64,000 bases of DNA, from assembly GCA_015680685.1 (NCBI GenBank), contig MNCI01027262.1:604338-668337 (forward strand), in the 5' to 3' direction. The position numbers and the translations under genes are program-made. Positions within the stretch are counted from its first letter, which is position 1. Each line of letters begins with the position of its first letter. The notes under the pieces were generated by a model. It was given only the letters and a program-made list of their open reading frames with translations, was not told where the DNA came from and ran no database searches. The stretch comes from Gnetum montanum (taxonomy: Eukaryota > Streptophyta > Gnetopsida > Gnetales > Gnetaceae). Of this stretch, positions 46,203 to 59,816 are shown piece after piece.

Positions 46203-47025
46203 TTTGGTGCCTTTGTTGCATGTCACGGTAGTTCTATGAGCCTTCTGTGCCCTGATACACATGAGCGTAGATGTGACACCCTCTTACTGGTGTTTGCATT
46301 CTATGCGGCGTAGATCGGTCTCCCCGACGGTTCCTCAGGAGCCCCACAGAACACAAGGCCTCCAATCACTAGTTAACTAGCTTATTCTATGATTGTCTTG
46401 CATGCATACTACACCGTGCCCCATGTGGTGCAGATCGGTCACTTAGACAATCCCTTGAGGACCCTATGAGACATAAAACCTACCTAATTGCTAGTTAACT
46501 TTCCCATCCTACGATTGTCTCGCCTACATTCTGTACCTCATTCCGTACGGCATAGACCGATTGTCTCGATAGTCCCTCTGGGATCCTGTGAGACATGAAA
46601 CTTACCTAGTCACTAGTTAATTTTCTCATCTTATGGTAGTCTCATATGCCTTCCACACCCCGACTTGCATTAGTGTAAACTTGATACCCTTTGTGGTTCT
46701 TTGCGCATCATGCAGTGTGGATCGGTCGCCTCGACGATTCCTCCGAGACCCTACGAGACAATAGGCCTTCTGACAGTGATTTAACTTGCTCCTTCTACAG
46801 TAGTCCCACATACGCCCTACACCCTAGCTAGCAAAGGCAAAAACATGATACCCTTTGAGGTTTTTTCCATCTTGTGTGGTGCAGGTCGGTCACCTAGACG
46901 GTCCCTCCAAGATCTTGCAAGACGTAAAGCCACCCGTTTGCATTTTTTTATCCTTCTATTCTTCCACATTTTCTAGCATTTTCACATAACTTTTCTAGCA
47001 TTTTCACATAATCACTTGCTTAACG
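46203..47025 (+). repeat. Element D leader with five degenerate tandem repeats
   Basis: A core GATCGGTCNCCTNGACGRTYCCT recurs near 46313, 46433, 46554, 46730 and 46883, within units of about 120 to 175 bp that also share GAGACATAAAACCTACCT and TAGTTAACTT. The leader precedes the gag ATG at 47026. Confidence 0.8.
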
Positions 47026-50000
47026 ATGACTTCTGCTACCACCGCTGTCGATATTCCCAACATGGAGGTGTCCTTCGCAGCCCGAGGCACTACCAGTGTT
47101 GAACAACAGTTGAATCCAACACCAGAAACACGTTGGTCTGTCAGGATCCAAAATCGAGGACTTGAGGGCCTAGCCCAGCAACATGAGCATTATAATTTCC
47201 TTTGTGCGATGGTGCAGGCTAACCTACCCTTATACCTACACAAACTCAAAGAAAAACATAGCTTCGAGTTCACTTACTGCAACGGGGAGGAATTCATTCC
47301 TAACCAAGGCATTTCCCTACCTTTGACACAAGGAAGAAAAAGGCTACTAGATCAACTAATCTAGTTGACAAGGCTTAGGGAGAAACAAGACATGGTATCC
47401 AACTAGGATGATGCCTTTCAAGATGGGCAGGAGGAACTCGACTCCCAATCTAACGAGGGAGGCCCAGCCAACCCCATTCCTATCCCGCCTACCTAGTCTT
47501 TCTGGGCCAACCCATTGCCTATCACCACCCCCTTCACCATCGTGCCTATGCTTCAGCAGCCTACAACTACAACTACAATGGGTAGCCATGCTATGTTCCC
47601 AGCACCTCATCATCCCTATCGCCCGATTGCACCCGCAGCAACTGTGCCACTGCAAGTCGTTTATCAACACACTACCGCAACACGTAACACACCTATCACG
47701 ACTACTCTACCGCATGTCTACACTATACCTACTCTACAACCGCACCTAACTCCCATACATATTTCAACATATGTAACCGTCCCACCCACTGTGATGGGCC
47801 TAGGCCCATCCACGTGGTGGCCTCCATTTGCTTCCTCATTTGCTCCACAACCATCACAGATGTCTCATTACACTCATCCTCAGGTCTACTCGATCCCCCA
47901 AATGGCACAACCTGGCGCGGGGCCATGGGGAGTCCCGTCGGTGACCCAAACAGCCTACCTGGCAGTTCAACCCACTATTACTGCTCCGATGATACCACCC
48001 ACCAGATGATGGACAACACAAACAACACCTTTAGCAAGGGTGGCTCCAATGGCACAGCCGATGGGTCTAATTACCACTGTTACCATGCCACCTATGGGGG
48101 TTGCCTCTACAGTCCCTTAGCCATCTACAACATTCTCGAGTCTAGACCAAGTGTTTCAGCTTATTCAAACCCTAACTAAGGAAGTAAAATGCCTCAAAGT
48201 TGTTGGGTTTGATACGGTACAAGTCATGGATTTTTACCAAGACGACCCCGTCAACCCTGCAATCCCTACCTTGATATTACCACCAGGGATGTCCCTTTTG
48301 CACTTCACAAAGTACGATGGAGAAGGAGATCCCAATACACATCTTATCACTTTCCAGTCAGAGTCTTTGTTGCTTCAACAATGGCCACATATGATCATTC
48401 ACGTCTTCGCCATGTCCCTAGCCGAGAAAGCCCTAGATTGGTATCGCGTGTTGCCACGTTCATCCATTTCAACTTTGGGAGAACTTTTGACCCAGTTTGT
48501 GACATGCTTCAAGTATAACTTGAAGCTAGAAACCACACTGGATCAGTTGATGAGTGTGAAGCAAAACCCACTAGAACGAGTCCAAAAATTCATTCAACGA
48601 TGGAGCACAACCCTTAACAAAATCCATGAACCTATCGCGGAGGCTCATTTGTTAGCCATCTTTAAGGGTGCAGTGAACAACTTCATCAAGTCAAAACTAT
48701 ATTACCTTGCTCTACGCTCACTTAGTCAAGCTTTTGCTCAGACGAAAAGCATACAAGATGCAGCCAAGGCAAGTAAAGACCCAGCTTATGTCACTTATAG
48801 GAACAGTTTTGCAAAGAAGGACAAAGTTAAGGCCCCAACGACCATGGTGGCCGCTGTGGCAGCTGAGGCTAAGCCCAAACACAGCAACAGTAGAAACAAG
48901 AATAACAAGAAACCGACCATACCTATAGCCAACTCAGGGCCTAAGCTGGACCAAGCATTACAACCTACCACCCCTACACCCAAGACATCTGCATACACTA
49001 AACCTAATTTTGAATGTAAAGATCATTCAAAATATACTCCGCTGCCCCTCAAATCTTCAGAACTCCTAAAGCAACTGTTGGCAGTGGGATACATTCAACA
49101 CAAACGGATGTCAGAAGAAGCAAACATGAGGCATCGACACTACTATGAGCTCCTTAGAAATCCCTCTTTAGCCTTGCCTAACGAACCTCCAGTCCCTAAA
49201 GGTTTTAGGCTGGATAGGTTTTGCAACTACCATCAACTATGTGATCATACCACGGATTATTGTCTATCATTGCAAGATGACATCCAAAGATTCATTGACC
49301 TAGGGCAGTTGGTGCTAGATGAGAGTAGCCCAATACATCCTGAAAACCAATCCATGTATGTCTATATCGACCCCCTCAACGCCAACAATGTCAATTACAT
49401 CATCAACACTATTGGTATTGACAATGATCCCACATCACCCTTCTAGCCGTTTATGACTCATGTGCCTTAGCATAGTCTACCAATGCCACCAATGGCTGGT
49501 CCAAGCCCATGGTCTCCCTTCATCCTAAAAGTCCCACCACAAGCATCTACCTCTACACCACCTATTGATGAGGCCGTGCAACCCCGTCCGCTAACACCTC
49601 TAGCTCCATTCGTCATCAGGAGGCCAACGTCTTCGATAGCCCCCATCCCATGCAGCAACATTAAACAACTTCCTCGCCCTACAACACGAGAAACCTACCT
49701 AATGAGCAAGGTGTTGAAGAGGAATACTATCAAAAGCATCTCTAAAATTACACCTTCATCACCAAGGATGAAGGTCAACGCAAGCACACAACCTATGACA
49801 CCCTGTTGCCAAAAATTTGAACCTGGGTATGGGGCCATCTCCCCTTGGGAGATTTGTCTTCTAGGACGAATCGAGGAGGAGGGGTTCAAATAGACAGGTA
49901 GCCAAGACTTCTTGAACACCCTAACCCAGGTTGGGCAAACCTTAAGGTAGAAAAATACCATGTTAAGCATATACAACTTAGTCATAGTATCCACCCCTTA

Positions 50001-50703
50001 CCGCGAGGCTTTAGTCCACATGTTAACGGCAATCCTGGTTGATGAAAACATGCTGGAAGATGAGAAAACAATCCACTCAGTCATACTCCCCTCCATACCC
50101 ATGGAGTCTGCACCTCCACTAACTTTCAGCAACAAAGCCCTTAAGCAAGATCCTGAAAAGGTTCAAGTGACTACGACACCTCTCTTCATCACAATTCGGG
50201 TCAATCAGTACCAAATCCGAAGGGTGCATGTTGATGATGGGGTAGCCACAAACGTCATCTCTTTACCTATCATAGAGAAACTAGGGTTGGTCAATCAGAT
50301 CAAACCAACAGCGATGTCATGCCTAAGGTCCTTCAGCGGGGCATGCATCCTAGTAAAAGGCACAATTCATGTCAACTTTGTAGCAGGAAATGAGCTCCCC
50401 ATGGACTCAACACTCGTCATAGTCGAGGAAATGCCTGAGTTTAACCTAATCTTGGGAAGATCGTGGTTAGCACAACTCAGGGTAGTTTCCTCACCTATAC
50501 ACCAAGAAATCCACTTACCATATGAGGGAAGAGAGGTGATAATCCATGGTGATGGGGTGGTAATGCAAGTAATTAGTAACCTAATCACAGAGCAAGGTTC
50601 AGAGGTTACAACCCCTGAAGATGAAGTGCTTGTCCATGCATGCGACAATCATACAGCGAAGGGATCAACTCAACAAAGTGATCCTCAGGTAGAAAACATC
50701 TAG
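47026..50703 (+). pseudogene. gag-pro: Element D gag-protease ORF
   Basis: A single frame from ATG 47026 (MTSATTAVDIPN) to TAG at 50701 has few stops (47362, 48007, 49444, 49891 and some others). Gag at about 48150-48790 (48151-49446 is open for 431 codons) shows FYQDDPVNPAIP, FTKYDGEGDPNTH and ALDWYRVLP; a knuckle-like CNYHQLCDHTTDYC lies at about 49222-49263. Protease has VDDGVATNVIS (about 50230) and LILGRSWLAQL (50450). The similar order and spacing to B support one lineage. A clean 431-codon gag makes this the best-preserved ORF in the window. Confidence 0.9.
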
Positions 50704-51170
50704 GTGGAGTTGCCCTTTCAAGCGGAGCATGGTAGCGTGAGTGAAGGCCCTGGCAAAATGCCTCAACCTTACGTCCCTGTCAACCCATGAAAGGTCAAGA
50801 GAAAGCTACGCGTAGCATAGCAGCTTTGCGACCTCTCACCCAATTGCCATCCTTGCATATTCGCTCTCTACATAGCCCGCTAGGGCGTTGTCTTTTCGGC
50901 ATAATACGCAAATAGCCCGAAATGGCTTAAAACTAACAAACAGCCCAAAATGACCTAAAACTAGCATTATCACCTTTGCTTTATTCATTACACAAAAGGC
51001 CCAAAATGGCCCAAAACTGGCATATGAGAGTGCGAAAACTTTACATAACACACATGAAAATATGAGATCAGTTTCCTTTCTGAAGTAATGCATTTCAGTC
51101 AAATTTTTTTTCCTATTAGCAGTGTCTGTAAATTCTTCCAAAAAAGGGGGGGCAGTCTGCCCTCATGCTC
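50704..51170. repeat. Element D spacer with TAAAACTA-type repeats
   Basis: CCCGAAATGGCTTAAAACTA, CCCAAAATGACCTAAAACTA and CCCAAAATGGCCCAAAACTG (50915-51020) correspond to the 30-bp repeats of B at the same place. AGCTACGCGTAGCATAGCAG near 50805 carries the D LTR motif. Confidence 0.75.
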
Positions 51171-54100
51171 TCACAAGCTATCCCTGTTCGCATTTTCTTC
51201 ATCATTTGTCTCTACCTCATCCACTTGCACATCGTTTGCTCCCATATTTCCCCCCATTGACAACTCATTCCTTCCCTCCATGGGCCTCACATCCTCGTTA
51301 AGAACCTGTGCCCCACAAGATAAAGTAGTTAGTGGGGACAGCAAATGCGAGAAATGACAGCTGTAGCAAAGCATCAAAGAGACTAACCTGAGGGGAGCCT
51401 GCATCCGTTGCAAGAGGTATCTGGTCTAGACCAAGCCTAAGACAATGCTCAATCTCCTCCATCAAAATATTCATCCAAGGCCTATCATTAGGTTCAGCAT
51501 TCACAGCGGCAACCTTCCCCTTTTCCAAAGTTGTCCATTTTAGAGACCCTGGGGAAAGAGAGGTGGTGGCGGTCTCTCCTGTAGGAAGGGCCACCCACAA
51601 ATCTGGAGACTCTGTGACCTTCACCTACTCTTTAAATTTTGCATAAGCCTCAGAAGCACTAATGGCCTTCACAAACACCTCATACAAGAATGCCTCCACG
51701 GTACCGTCTTTATACAACCTTCGATGGGTTTCATTTTCTAGCTTGTATTTATGTTTGTGGTCCCTCTAGGCCTTCCCCCATTCAAAGATCTTGGCGTTGA
51801 TGTCCTTCATATCTTGGCACTTCTGGGCTAGCAAATCCATCTGCATCTACTATTCGACTATTTTGCAAGTGGATTCTACATTCTGATGGATAAAAATCCT
51901 AAATCTGGCATGATCGGCCATAGGCCTTTGCAACTCCACAAGGTTGGGACTATGGTTTACGAGGAAATCAATCCTCGACTTGAGGTTCTCCACCTTGGCA
52001 ACCGGTTCCGTCTCTCTCTACTCACTCCTATGGGCCCGTTTCCACAATTCCTCGTTGGTACATCTACATTCCCATAGAGAGCACGCTGAGTGCAAGATGC
52101 ATTTGTAAGCCTCATCAAATATGCAACGAGGCACTTCGATCATGTCAGACGAGAGTGTGGGCACTGCCCCAATCTCCATCGGTTGCGCCAGGTCCCACTT
52201 GAGCCGAGAGGCTGTAGGAAGTATAGAAATCATGTTAACATAATATAAATTAATACATTCAAGAGTTGTAGCGTAGAAGCATAGGAGTTGTCAACACTCC
52301 TACTCACCCGCACGAGGATCTACCTTTTGAAGGCATTTGATCATGTTGTCAACAAGCCCCTAAACGAACGTAAATTTGTTAGGAATTTCAGCCCACGACT
52401 CCATCCAGGGTAGAGAAGGTCCTAAGACATTATTAGTAGCACCTGTTACACAATTAAGCATGACAACAATGGCTGAAGTGGACTATGGTAGAGTACATTC
52501 GAAGCCTAAACTCACCTGCATTTGGCTATTGTCTTGCTTCATGCTGGTGCAAGACAATCGCAGTAGGTTCTGTAGAAGGCCCAGCTAGGTCTGTAGGAAC
52601 TCCTACCTCAAGCGCTGGTGCTTTTCCTTTCAGGAGGGCAGTGTCTTCTTTATTTTGGGAAGACACCTCTTCATTGGTAGGAAGAGGCTCCCTAATGACA
52701 AGAGCCCCAGTATCCCTAGCCGAGGCCCTCTCTTCCAAAGTTGGGCCTCCCGTGTCTTTATTTGTCACCTCTGGTCTCAGGGCCAACACTTCCTCATCAC
52801 CTTCTTCTTCGTCTTCTTCTTCTGCTATCCACAAAGGGTATACACACAATAAATTGAAGTTGATTAATTCAAAACTAATACCATGCCACAAAGCACAACT
52901 TAGCTAAGCATGGAATAGTTGGCATTGTAAATGCTCACCAATGGGGGGTTGCATTCATTGCAACTTGAACCGCAGTCATCACTCCTCTTCATGAGGGCTT
53001 TCCCTAGCAAGGGGAGGTCTCTTTCTTTGCAACTCCGTAGGAATAGCCTTAGCCATAAGACAATCACCCTGGGTCACATTTCCGAATATGGTAGGGGAAG
53101 TCTCCCCTACATTTTCCTAGCTGCAAGTGCTATGAACCATCAAACCTTTAGTCGTTACAAAAAATCAATCCCCAACCATCTCCGGGGGAGCCTAGGCTTG
53201 CATGGCCTGAAAGACCTATCGAATCCATGGCTTGGGAATCTGGTCACGGTCCAGCTCGGACCAGAACCCATCCTCCTGAACCACTAGGAACTCCGTGAAG
53301 CACCTTAAATAGCCAATGTAGAAGACATAGTGTATGTTAGAGCGGGACTCTGTTTGCTCACGGAGCCCCAAAATCTCGCCCTACAAGCCACTACATAGGA
53401 ATTCGGCCTAGTTATAACCTCTACGACCTCCCACATTACCCAAGCCTGCTCAAGCCCCAAGACCTTTCCTTGGGTGAGCAATTGAGGGAATGCACGAGCA
53501 CGAAAGATCGGGTATATCCCCATTGCAGGACCATCCTTAAGCTTTTCCATAGGGAACCCTTTCCACTCCTTGGTGAGCCTCAGCCACTCCTCAATATGCT
53601 GCTTATGGAGGATCAGCTCATGCTTGCCCTTCGACATCACATCGACGCCATCAGTAGGAATTCCAAAGAAATCTACAAATAGCTGATCATTGATATCAAT
53701 GACCACCTGCATGCCCCGCACGTATGTGTGAAAGTGACTCATCTGCCCAGAAAAGGAATTGACCAAGGAAAGCATCTCAACAGTAGGAATGCTCAGATTT
53801 AGTGCCATAAACAAATCCATAAGCCCATCCTTCAGATTCTTCTGAGCAAGGGGCCCGAAGACCCTCGTTCTAACCAGCTCTAGTTGGCCAATACCTCACC
53901 ATATTTAAAGTAGATGTTGCCCCTTTACCCTCTAGCAGTCACCACCATCACTTCACGGGGCTTCTTCACTCCTGTAGCAATAATCAGAAAACATACAAAA
54001 AAAGGAAAGAAAAAAATGACACCCGCTTGTTAACCCACCAGGCCTATACAGTGAAGGGAACAGTGGGAGTTCAGCCACTAAGACTGTGTCGAGCGTAACT

Positions 54101-55528
54101 TGCTTAAAAGGTTCTCTCCACTCCTTGTCTAGCCAACCCTTCATCCTGAAAGTACTATAGAAAGAGGTGAGTGTGCATAGGTGGGAATGGTATCCTTCCC
54201 CGCAAAGAGCAATCACGATTACCCACAGGATCCTGGCAGAGGTAAATTCTTGTAGGGCTAGTTGTGTGGTGGCCAATTTATTCGGCTGATCATGAACCCT
54301 TTCATCATTAAGATAGAACTTGGTGACAAGTGCATGCTATTAACACTCGGCCGAGCATAGCCAATGTCGCCCAACAAAATAAAGACATGAAACTCACCCG
54401 CCAACATAGTAAACGGTCCCCTGTGGGTTTAGAAAGTACGTTTCCATAGGACGCGTGAAGTACAATGTGTTGTAAGGATGATAACACTGGTATTCTGGCA
54501 TGTCCCAAATCTAGGCCAAGCACCTCAACCCTACAAAGTGTTGGATAGACCCTTCTCCTGGCTTGCCTGAAGTCACGTCGTCAGAAAGATATCTCAAGAT
54601 GCCCCGATTTGCCCCTGGCAGCAAAACCTCTATTATGCCAGACGCCTGCGTCTCATCCAAGGAGGACCAAACCATGAGACTAAACTGGTTGAGGAGGAAT
54701 TGTAGGAAGTCTCATGCCCAGTGCCTACACCAAACTGCTCGATCTCCCAAACGTATTAGGGGAGAGGGAACATTGGCCATAGGTCTGCCCACATGACACA
54801 AGACTCCTTCCAGATCCAAAATAATCAATCTAGACCTTGGCCCTGCCCTGCATAATGGAAACAATAGATAGTGACATCAAATATGAACATAATACATGTG
54901 CAACATAGTAGCACCTAGCTGACCATAAGTGAAGCATAGCATGATCCCTGTTCATCATAGCACAACAAAGATGCAAAAGCCTAGCGTAGCAAGAACATGC
55001 AAGTAACTTGGCATAGCAATAAGATAACTAATAGCAGACCCAAACAGAATACGTGCCTACGTCATACCTAACTAAACCCCCTCCCCAAGGTTTCACGGTT
55101 CAATAGTTTAAAGGACCTTGGTCTCACAGCCGTGGCAACAGCCTTGATAGTAAGGGCCTTGCATGTAACCACAACGAGACCCGTGCACAATAGTAATGAC
55201 TGAAAGAAAGTGAGACCACGATAGCACCAAAGCCAAAATGGCGTAGCTGCAGAAAATACCAGTGGCAAAACAAATGAGACATAAAACTAGAGTAGAAGAG
55301 GGTAGAAGGTGAGAGGAGAAAGGAACAGAAGAGACATAAAAACTCACTGGGTCAATAGTGTGTCCTCCCGCGTCAAAACGCGCACTTGCGGCCCACATCT
55401 CAAGGCCTTCTTCGCCTCCCCGACCTTCGTGAGCACCAATTGAGTCTTGGGAGCTATAGCCCTGCTAGCAGATTTACGACCTTCACCTTAGAAATCTACC
55501 TTGATATGGATTCACATAGTGACTCCAT
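51171..55528 (-). pseudogene. Element D antisense gene: eight exons, homologous to that of element B
   Basis: Exons on the minus strand are about 55528-55348 (start uncertain), 54847-54398, about 54318-54024, 53971-52939, 52824-52516, 52442-52308, 52211-51388 and 51305-51171 (stop TGA). All but the exon 3 edges have clear GT-AG sites, with intron positions and phases matching B. Exon 2 is 450 bp in both. It encodes SRLIILDLEGVL, FLQFLLNQFSLMVWSS and YNTLYF...LNPQGTVYYV (FCP1/NIF-like). Exon 4 gives FFGIPTDGVD (B: LFGMPADGLP), EWLRLTKEWKGF and NIHYVFYIGYLR. Exon 5 is acidic (EEEDEEEGDEE). Exon 6 ends KVDPRAG (B: EVHPDIG). Exon 7 gives ASRLKWDLAQP and DLLAQKCQDMKDINAKIFEW (B: DLLNLKYQDWKAFASKFRKW). 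Stops and frameshifts are present, for example two stops in exon 2. Confidence 0.8.
54848..55347. promoter_or_regulatory. Intron 1 of the D antisense gene with GCGTAGCA motifs
   Basis: CATAGCATGATC, CCTAGCGTAGCAAG, TTGGCATAGCAATA and ATGGCGTAGCTG (54935-55245) repeat the motif of the D LTR. Another copy, GTGGCGTAGCATGC, is near 55680 upstream of exon 1. Confidence 0.65.
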
Positions 55529-56157
55529 GCCCTGAAATCACCGAAGTGCTCCAACAAGGATTATGCACTTCTAGAGAAAAAATAACAAAATTATCAGGAT
55601 TCAACCCCTATTTATGGCAGTAATAGAAAAATGGGGAAAACTTCCTTTTTCTCTCTCCAATTAAGGCGGGCCATGGCGTGTGGCGTAGCATGCTCACCAC
55701 GAGATCATGACACTATTAGCATTTAAACCTTGGCACGCTTCAAGTTAGTTACTGGCCTTCTCGAAAATAAAAATAATATGATAATATTTATTTTCGATTG
55801 AAGGTCCAAAAAGACCTTAGGCTAACAAACCTGGCATGATTGCATTCCTGAAGGCTCAAAGATAGCAATTTAACCAGTAACAGTTGTAGTCTGCAATGAC
55901 ATCAAACGAAGTAATTACACTTCTTACATCAGCAATCACCTGGCACGCCTTGACATAAGAGTAGCATAATCCCTAACAATTTCGTGCATTCATTCCCACA
56001 TTGACCACCTGATACATCTCGTATTCGCAATGCTATCTCTTTTATCATTATTTAGCGCAGCAAGACTTTGCATGTCACAATATGGCAACCCAAAAAGACA
56101 TTTAAACTATTGGTTTGGCATCCACATACAACTTCGCAATTTACATCAACAATGTCT
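55529..56157. other. Element D spacer before pol and antisense promoter
   Basis: Minus-strand CATAAATAGG (55608-55617) is a decayed TATA candidate. TAAACTA-like repeats are near 55810, 55893 and 56095. No ORF is credible. Confidence 0.5.
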
Positions 56158-59100
56158 ATGTCCTCAACTATCCTAGATCCCTATGCCTGGGTGGTATGCC
56201 ATGACCCTAAGCAAGCAAATCCTCAATCTTTACATCGCCTTATTTAGCAAGTCGCATCTCGATGTTGCTTTGCATATTTACATTCTACACAATCTCTGGT
56301 GATCCTTACCAAGGCTCTCATCTTGTGATGGCAGGTTAGGGAAGAAATGGAAATCCACCATGCCCTATCCACACCTCTAATATTAACAGGGCCACAAGGC
56401 AAGCTCACAAGGCAGTTAAACCCTGACGCGATCAACTAGTAGTCAGTTAAGAATAATACTATAGCAACCTTAGAAGCACCCCCGGATTTGCCCAAACACC
56501 TAGTCCATGTCCTGGATTTAGAGGCCGGAGATGTAACCGAGGATCCGCTCGTCAAGATACCCATAACCTCTACAAGAAGGGAGGTAAATACATTAAGACT
56601 TAGCTCTCTACTAGACACAAAAATACATGAGGGCATAGTTAAAACCTTGCAAGAACACGTTGACGTCTTTGCATGGTCATATGAAGATATGCCAGGTCTA
56701 GATCCACGGTTGATTTAGTATAATATTTTCCTAGACCCCCACGTGAAGGCATTCAAGCAAAAAGTGTGTAAAATCAAGCTAGAAATTGTGCTAGCCATGA
56801 AGGAGGAAATCACTAAGTTATACCGAGTAGGCTTCATCCACGCACTCGACTATTCAGAGTGGTTGTCCAACATTGTTGTGGTTTCGAAGATAACAAGAGG
56901 GATACGAATGTGTATAGATTTCTGAGATTTGAACAAGGTAACGATCACGGATAACTTTCCACTACCAAACATCAATCAACTCATCGACACCATGGCTGGG
57001 CATGCTTTTCTACCCTTCATGGATGGCTTCTCCGGATATAACCAAATCTGCATCAACCTGGAACACCAGTTGTCAACAACCTTCATGACTCCATGGGGAA
57101 TCTTCTGCTATACCATGATGCCCTTTGGGCTCAAGAATGATAGGGAAACATACCAGCGAGCCATGATGTACATTTTCAGTAACCACATCCTAGAAACGTT
57201 AAATGATTACGTGGACGATATAGCAGTTAAGTCCAAAGAGGCGGCCCATCACCCGCACAACCTAGAGTTAGTCCTCAAGTGTTGTCAAAGGCACGATTTG
57301 CATCTCAATCCTAAGAAATGCATCTTCAGAGTAAAGACGAGGTGCATGTTGGGGTTTGTAATATCGGAGGCTGGAATATGGGTGGACCCAGACAAAGTCA
57401 AAGCTATCATCAACTTAGTGCCCCCCACAAACCTAAAAGAGTTACGTGGTCTACAAGGCAGAGTGCAATTCATTCGAAGGTTCATAGCAAGACTGACCGA
57501 TAAGTTACACCCCATGCAACATCTTCTAAGAAAAGGGGTTAACTTCAAATGGATAGTCCAATGTCAACAAGCCTTTGAAAACCTGAAGAAAGAACTCTTG
57601 CACCTACCAACAATGTACCCACCGCAGAGGGACAAGCCCTTCTTCATATACCTCGCCACCTCTAACGCATCCATAGCAGCATTGCTATGTCAGAAGCGGG
57701 ATGATGGCTCTGAGATACCAGTGTATTACCTGAGCCATGCATTAATATCATACGAGGAAAATACAACGAAGTGGAAAGGAATTGCCTAGCCTTAGTGTTT
57801 ACGCTAAAAAGGTGACGGCACTACCTATTCCGCAGCACAACCAACATCATTTACAAAAGCAATGTACTCTGGGCTATCACTGGCAACCTATACGAAAGTA
57901 GCAAGATAGCCCGATGGAAGGCCATAACTATAGAATTTGATCTACTCTATGTGAGCCAATCGTCAACAAAAGGCCAAGCCATAGCGACGCAACTTACAGC
58001 CTCGCCAGTCGACAACCAGGTAGTCATCAATCTCGAGTTCCCAGACGAATACGTAAGCAATGCCGCCATCGTCCCACTACATTTCGAGGAAACCTTACAC
58101 TTAGATGGTGCCTCAACCACGCAAGGAGGTAGCACCACTGCCGTAATCACATTCCCCTCTAGGGAAATGTACCCGTCTGGTTATCGCTTCGCATTCCCGT
58201 GCACTAACAACGTGGCAGAATACGAGGGGCTACTCAAAGGCCTCTTAACTGCCCATGAATTGCATGTACAACACCTGGCAATCCGGGGAGATTTACAACT
58301 AGTGGTGAATCAAATCACCGAAGTTTATGCCTGCAAGGCTATGCATCTACAACCCTACTACGACCTAGCAAAGGTTTTACTAAAACAATTTGTGACCGCT
58401 GATGTGCAACATGTGCCACGCAGCAAGAATGGCATAGAAGATGTCATAGCTACCCTCGTGTTGAACATCCCATCGCATTCCTTGGCAAACCTACCAACTG
58501 TGATCATAGAATATGTAGAACCTATCACTCAAGTAGAACACATGGTGTCTGTCAAGGCTACAGACACCCCAGAATGGTATGATAACATTAAAGCATATTT
58601 GCAGCATGGCGAACTCCTAGGTGGATTGACATCGGGCTAAAGAGATGCAATCCCCAAGCGCACCTAGCAATACATGCTCATAGAAAATGATGCCCTACGT
58701 TGGCAGTCCTACAATGGGATATTACTGGTGTGCGTGGGTGGTGAGCAAGCATAGAAGGTAGTTAATGAGGTTCATGAAGGGCTGTGCGGTGGACACATAG
58801 CACCTAGGGCTATGGCAATGAAGATCAGATGCCTAGGGTATTATTGGCCTTACATGGAGCATGACTGTCTGTTGAAAGTCAAGACATGTGACACATGTCA
58901 GAGATATGCAAATCTCATACACATAGCTCCTATGGACCTACACCCTACACAAATTACATGGCCTTTCCAACGATGGGGACTAGATCTCATAGGATCCATC
59001 ACACCTAAGTCTTCTGCGGGGCATAGCTTCATTATCACTACCACAGAGTATTTTACTAAGTGGGTGGAAGCTATTCCTCTAAGGAAAATGACATCCCAAC

Positions 59101-59816
59101 AAATCTTCCACTTCATCCTCGTTAACATCATGACTAGATTTGGGCTTACAATAACTATTGTGACTGACAATGGACCACATTTAAGTAGTAAGGAAACTCG
59201 GGCCTTCTGTAGCAAACTGGGCATTAAACAATCATTTTCTTCCCCTTACTATCCACAGGCAAACGGATAGGTGGAGGCTACAAATAAATCCATCATCAAC
59301 TTATTGAAGCGAATGCCTAGCAACAACAAGAGGCGATGGCATGAGCAAATACTCTATGTCCTCTGGGCCTATCGAACAACTTGCAGAACCGCGACAAGTA
59401 AGACCCCTTATAGTCTCGTTTACGGATCTGAAGCTATGTTACCTCTTGAGTTACATGTATCCTCACTCTGGATGACCCTATCCAACATTGTGAGTGAAAC
59501 CCAGAACAATGAATCGTGAGCCATCAACCTCAACTCAGTGGAGGAGGAACATGGATAGACACTAAGATGGATCAAGCACTATCAAGACAAACAACGGCAA
59601 AAGCACTATGCAGACCTGCATCGAAGGCCAGTACAAAAGGGAGATCTCATTCTCAAGGTCATCTATGAGCACGTGAGTAAATTCTCAGCCAACTGGGAAG
59701 GGCCTTACGTGGTCACTAAAACCTTTGGGAATGGAGCTTTCAAACTGGCGGACATGGACAACAACAAATTTGCCAACCCGGTGAACCACATGTACCTCAA
59801 GCCATACTATGTCTAA
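56158..59816 (+). pseudogene. pol: Element D pol: RT, RNase H, archaeal-type RNase H, integrase
   Basis: It likely begins at ATG 56158 (MSSTILDPYAWV) and ends PVNHMYLKPYYV. RT (about 56640-57450) has VFAWSYEDMP, MDGFSGYNQIC, MMPFGLKN and NDYVDDIAVKSK. RNase H follows (IYLATSNASIAALL). A frameshift near 57762 moves the frame. The archaeal-type RNase H (58090-58470) has LHLDGAST, NNVAEYEGLL, RGDLQLVVNQI and IEDVIATL with the four acidic positions kept. Integrase has the zinc finger (about 58770-58905), WGLDLIG, TDNGPH and VEATNK. Stops include 56716, 56923, 58638, 58753, 59268 and 59517. It is less damaged than B in RT. Confidence 0.92.

Noticed and set aside
51088-51357. Plus-strand ORFs in 51088-55000 such as 52485-52907
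   Set aside because: They are shadows of the antisense exons, which show conserved protein and splice sites on the minus strand.
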